Shown here one piece after another: positions 62,075-64,000 of a stretch of DNA of 64,000 nucleotides. The stretch's first letter is position 1. Each line of letters starts with the position of its first letter. Under the pieces are notes generated by a model. It did not search any database, had not been told where the DNA came from, and was given only the letters and a program-made list of their open reading frames with translations. Origin of the DNA: Bradyrhizobium jicamae (GTDB lineage: Bacteria > Pseudomonadota > Alphaproteobacteria > Rhizobiales > Xanthobacteraceae). The stretch is from contig NZ_JAFCJX010000007.1 of assembly GCF_018130695.1 (NCBI RefSeq), forward strand, positions 62,001-126,000. The letters are read 5' to 3'. The position numbers and the translations under genes were made by a program.

Positions 62075-63181
62075 GTGTCGTTCACGCTGGAAGACGAAGC
62101 CAATGGAATCCTGCCCGACCGCATGATCGCGGAGATGGCGGACGCCGGCCTCATTCTGCCGGCCTATGACTTCGTCGAGAGCCAGATCCAGCCGGCCAGC
62201 CTCGACCTCCGCCTTGGCGATATCGCCTATCGGGTGCGGGCGAGCTTCCTGCCGGGGCCGGATGCGACGGTCGCCGAGCGCATCGACGAGTTGAAGCTGC
62301 ACGAAATCGATCTCTCCGACGGCGCGGTGCTGGAGACGAATTGCGTCTACATCGTGCCGCTGTTGGAAAGTCTTGCCCTGCCGCCCGAGATCGTCGCCGC
62401 CGCCAATCCAAAAAGCTCGACCGGCCGGCTCGATGTGTTCACCCGCGTGATCGCTGACGGCACCCGCCGCTTCGACATGATCGGCGCCGGCTATCACGGT
62501 CCGCTTTATGCCGAGATCAGCCCGAAGACCTTCCCGGTGCTGCTGCGCGAGGGCTCGCGGCTCTCCCAGGTGCGTTTCCGCATTGGGGACGCCGTGCTCA
62601 ATGCCGACGAGCTCGAGGCGCTGCATGCGGCCGAGCGTCTGGTCGATATCGACGCCGCCGATCTCACTCAGGGCGTCGCGCTGTCGGTCGATCTGTCGGG
62701 CGCGAATTCAGGCGGCTTCGTCGGTTACCGCGCCAAGCGCCACACCGGCGTGGTCGATGTCGATCGCCGCGGCGGCTATGCCGTCGATGATTTCTGGGAG
62801 CCGATCAAGGCGCGGTCCGACGGCAGTCTCATTCTCGATCCCGGCGAGTTCTACATCCTGGCCTCGAAAGAGGCCGTGCAGGTGCCGCCGGACTACGCCG
62901 CCGAGATGGTGCCGTTCGATCCGCTGGTCGGTGAATTCCGCGTGCATTACGCCGGCTTTTTCGATCCCGGCTTCGGCTATGCCGGCGCCGGCGGCAAGGG
63001 CGCACGCGCCGTGCTGGAGGTGCGTTCGCGCGAGGTGCCGTTCATCCTCGAGCACGGCCAGATCGTCGGTCGCCTCGTCTATGAGCGCATGCTGGAGCGG
63101 CCTGATGCGATGTACGGCCAGCGCATCGGCTCCAACTACCAGGCCCAGGGCCTGAAGCTGAGCAAGCATTTCCGCGTGTAG
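62075..63181 (+). CDS. dcd: dCTP deaminase, long two-domain form
   Basis: A 368-residue protein, about twice the length of E. coli Dcd. It appears to be two dUTPase/Dcd-like folds. The first half has QIQPASLDLRLGDIAYRV, KSSTGRLDVFTRVIADG and GYHGPLYAEISPKTFPVLLREGSRLSQVRF; the second half has FYILASKEAVQVPPDYAAEMV and ARAVLEVRSREVPFILEHGQIVGRLVYERM. It is the alphaproteobacterial 2'-deoxycytidine 5'-triphosphate deaminase type. The start is GTG at 62075 with a GAGGGAAG site. Confidence 0.9.
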   Translation: MSFTLEDEANGILPDRMIAEMADAGLILPAYDFVESQIQPASLDLRLGDIAYRVRASFLPGPDATVAERIDELKLHEIDLSDGAVLETNCVYIVPLLESLALPPEIVAAANPKSSTGRLDVFTRVIADGTRRFDMIGAGYHGPLYAEISPKTFPVLLREGSRLSQVRFRIGDAVLNADELEALHAAERLVDIDAADLTQGVALSVDLSGANSGGFVGYRAKRHTGVVDVDRRGGYAVDDFWEPIKARSDGSLILDPGEFYILASKEAVQVPPDYAAEMVPFDPLVGEFRVHYAGFFDPGFGYAGAGGKGARAVLEVRSREVPFILEHGQIVGRLVYERMLERPDAMYGQRIGSNYQAQGLKLSKHFRV

Positions 63182-63373
63182 CCACTTCCTCCGCTGTTGT
63201 GAATGAGGGCATAGTTTGTCCGTAGGGAGCCCATGTCGGCCCGCAAATGAGGGCAAAGCCGTCCGCAAGTTGAAGCAAAGTCGGCCCGCTGCGTGATGCC
63301 TGAATGCGAGAATGGCCCTAAAAATGGGCCTCTCTCGCATTCAGTAAGGCTGAGCGAAGCTGATTGCGGAAAT
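63182..63373. other. 192-base region with a long hairpin
   Basis: CTGAATGCGAGA (63300-63311) pairs with TCTCGCATTCAG (63333-63344), with GGCCC/GGGCC inside, giving a long stem. Repeated GTCGGCCCG-like and GCAAAG-like words precede it (about 63232-63290). It may be a terminator, but there is no T-run; it may instead mark the edge of the segment that follows. Confidence 0.5.
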
Positions 63374-64000
63374 CTAATAAGGTGACCCAGCGGATGCGTT
63401 AGGCTTCGGCTTGGAAATCAGAGCGCCGAGTTGGCGAAGGGCGGCAGACATTTTTTTTCGAAGCTCCGAAGTCATCGCCGGAGTTATCTGCGGATCTCGT
63501 GAAAGTCGTAGATTTCCGTTAGCAGCGAGAAGATCGGACAAGTAGGCGGAAATCACGACTGTAGATGCATACAGCGTCAGCACGTTCGCCAGAATGTTGT
63601 CTGAGATGGCATCGGTTCGATGTTCGACAGTCAGTCCATGAAGTATCTCGTGCCTGTTGCCGACATACTTGAAGGATCGTTGAAACCGCAGATAGGCCCG
63701 GCGGCCATCGCCGGCCGGCGCGTTTTTCAGTTTCGCCATCATGTCCACGCTTGAGTAGGCAAGATCCAGAAACGCAAGCTGTGTTAGGATGTATGGATCG
63801 GTCGCCTCAAAAATCGACAAGAAGTCGTTCGGGCCGGCATGATTGAGCCGGCCAAGAATTATGTATCGAGCCTCGCGGAATGCCGATATGCCGTCCGCGT
63901 GCGGTTCGTAGACCTTCCTCCTAAACATCTCCTCGATTTCCGGAAAGACGATCCGAAGGACGAATTTCGGAGGCGAATTCTCGATGGTCGGAATCAGTTG
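63374..64000 (-). CDS. hypothetical protein (5' end outside window)
   Basis: A minus-strand coding region open to the right edge. The first Met inside the window is at 63928, but the 24 codons before it are also open and read naturally (QLIPTIENSPPKFVLRIVFPEIEE), so the gene probably begins beyond the window. About 209 residues are visible. It has no domain I recognise; it is mostly helical, with YILTQLAFLDLAYSSVDMM and VGNRHEILHGLTVEHRTDAI. Its base use is visibly richer in A and T than the neighbouring genes, which suggests transfer. The last part (SKPKPNASAGSPY) is low-complexity. Confidence 0.7.
   Translation of the reverse strand, partial: QLIPTIENSPPKFVLRIVFPEIEEMFRRKVYEPHADGISAFREARYIILGRLNHAGPNDFLSIFEATDPYILTQLAFLDLAYSSVDMMAKLKNAPAGDGRRAYLRFQRSFKYVGNRHEILHGLTVEHRTDAISDNILANVLTLYASTVVISAYLSDLLAANGNLRLSRDPQITPAMTSELRKKMSAALRQLGALISKPKPNASAGSPY

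Overview
The window is a GC-rich chromosomal segment from an alphaproteobacterium, most likely Bradyrhizobium or a close relative such as Rhodopseudomonas. The evidence is a gcrA cell-cycle regulator, a DUF3551 secreted protein, a long dCTP deaminase, a SAM-II riboswitch before metZ, an aerobic benzoyl-CoA (box) cluster, and about 20 intergenic palindromic repeats of at least seven families. I see no rRNA, tRNA, transposase, phage gene or CRISPR array.

Region 1 (1-11.5 kb): a cut-off MscS-type channel; a two-component flavin monooxygenase pair (luciferase-like oxygenase and flavin reductase); a stand-alone cyclic-nucleotide-binding protein; an orphan amino-acid-type binding protein; a phosphotransferase and cupin pair; an AcoR-like sigma-54 activator; and tandem DUF805 membrane proteins.

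Region 2 (11.5-26 kb): catabolism of aromatic or amine compounds. A GntR regulator diverges from a gentisate dioxygenase, fumarylacetoacetate-hydrolase-type and flavin-reductase-like operon. A complete branched-chain-type ABC transporter follows (binding protein, two permeases, two ATPases), then a TetR regulator opposite a mandelate-racemase homologue whose catalytic lysine is replaced by arginine. Next come a glutamine-synthetase-like ligase, a Rieske oxygenase and an IclR regulator with a strong operator-like dyad.

Region 3 (26-31 kb) is the most striking locus. A near-perfect sigma-54 promoter is followed by a guanidine-I (ykkC) riboswitch, an ABC transporter of the kind found beside urea/guanidine carboxylase, a ureohydrolase-family enzyme predicted to be a nickel guanidine hydrolase, and a protein with 25 histidines in its first 43 residues. 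I read this as a nitrogen-scavenging operon needing both a nitrogen signal and guanidine: import guanidine, hydrolyse it to urea and ammonia, and load the enzyme's metal through the His-rich protein.

Region 4 (31-39 kb): the box pathway (boxR, benzoate-CoA ligase, an alpha/beta hydrolase, boxC, boxB and a dehydrogenase). The boxC promoter carries a TGCA-N6-TGCA site matching the BzdR/BoxR operator. boxA is not in the window.

Region 5 (39-64 kb): mostly housekeeping. It holds a polysaccharide deacetylase, an OmpA-family protein, phoR-pstSCAB-phoU-phoB with a Pho box, gcrA, argD-argF, hslO, apaG, opgC with two SGNH-hydrolase-like genes (the first apparently degenerate), metZ behind a SAM-II riboswitch and terminator, and a long dcd. 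At the right edge is an AT-richer hypothetical gene that runs out of the window.
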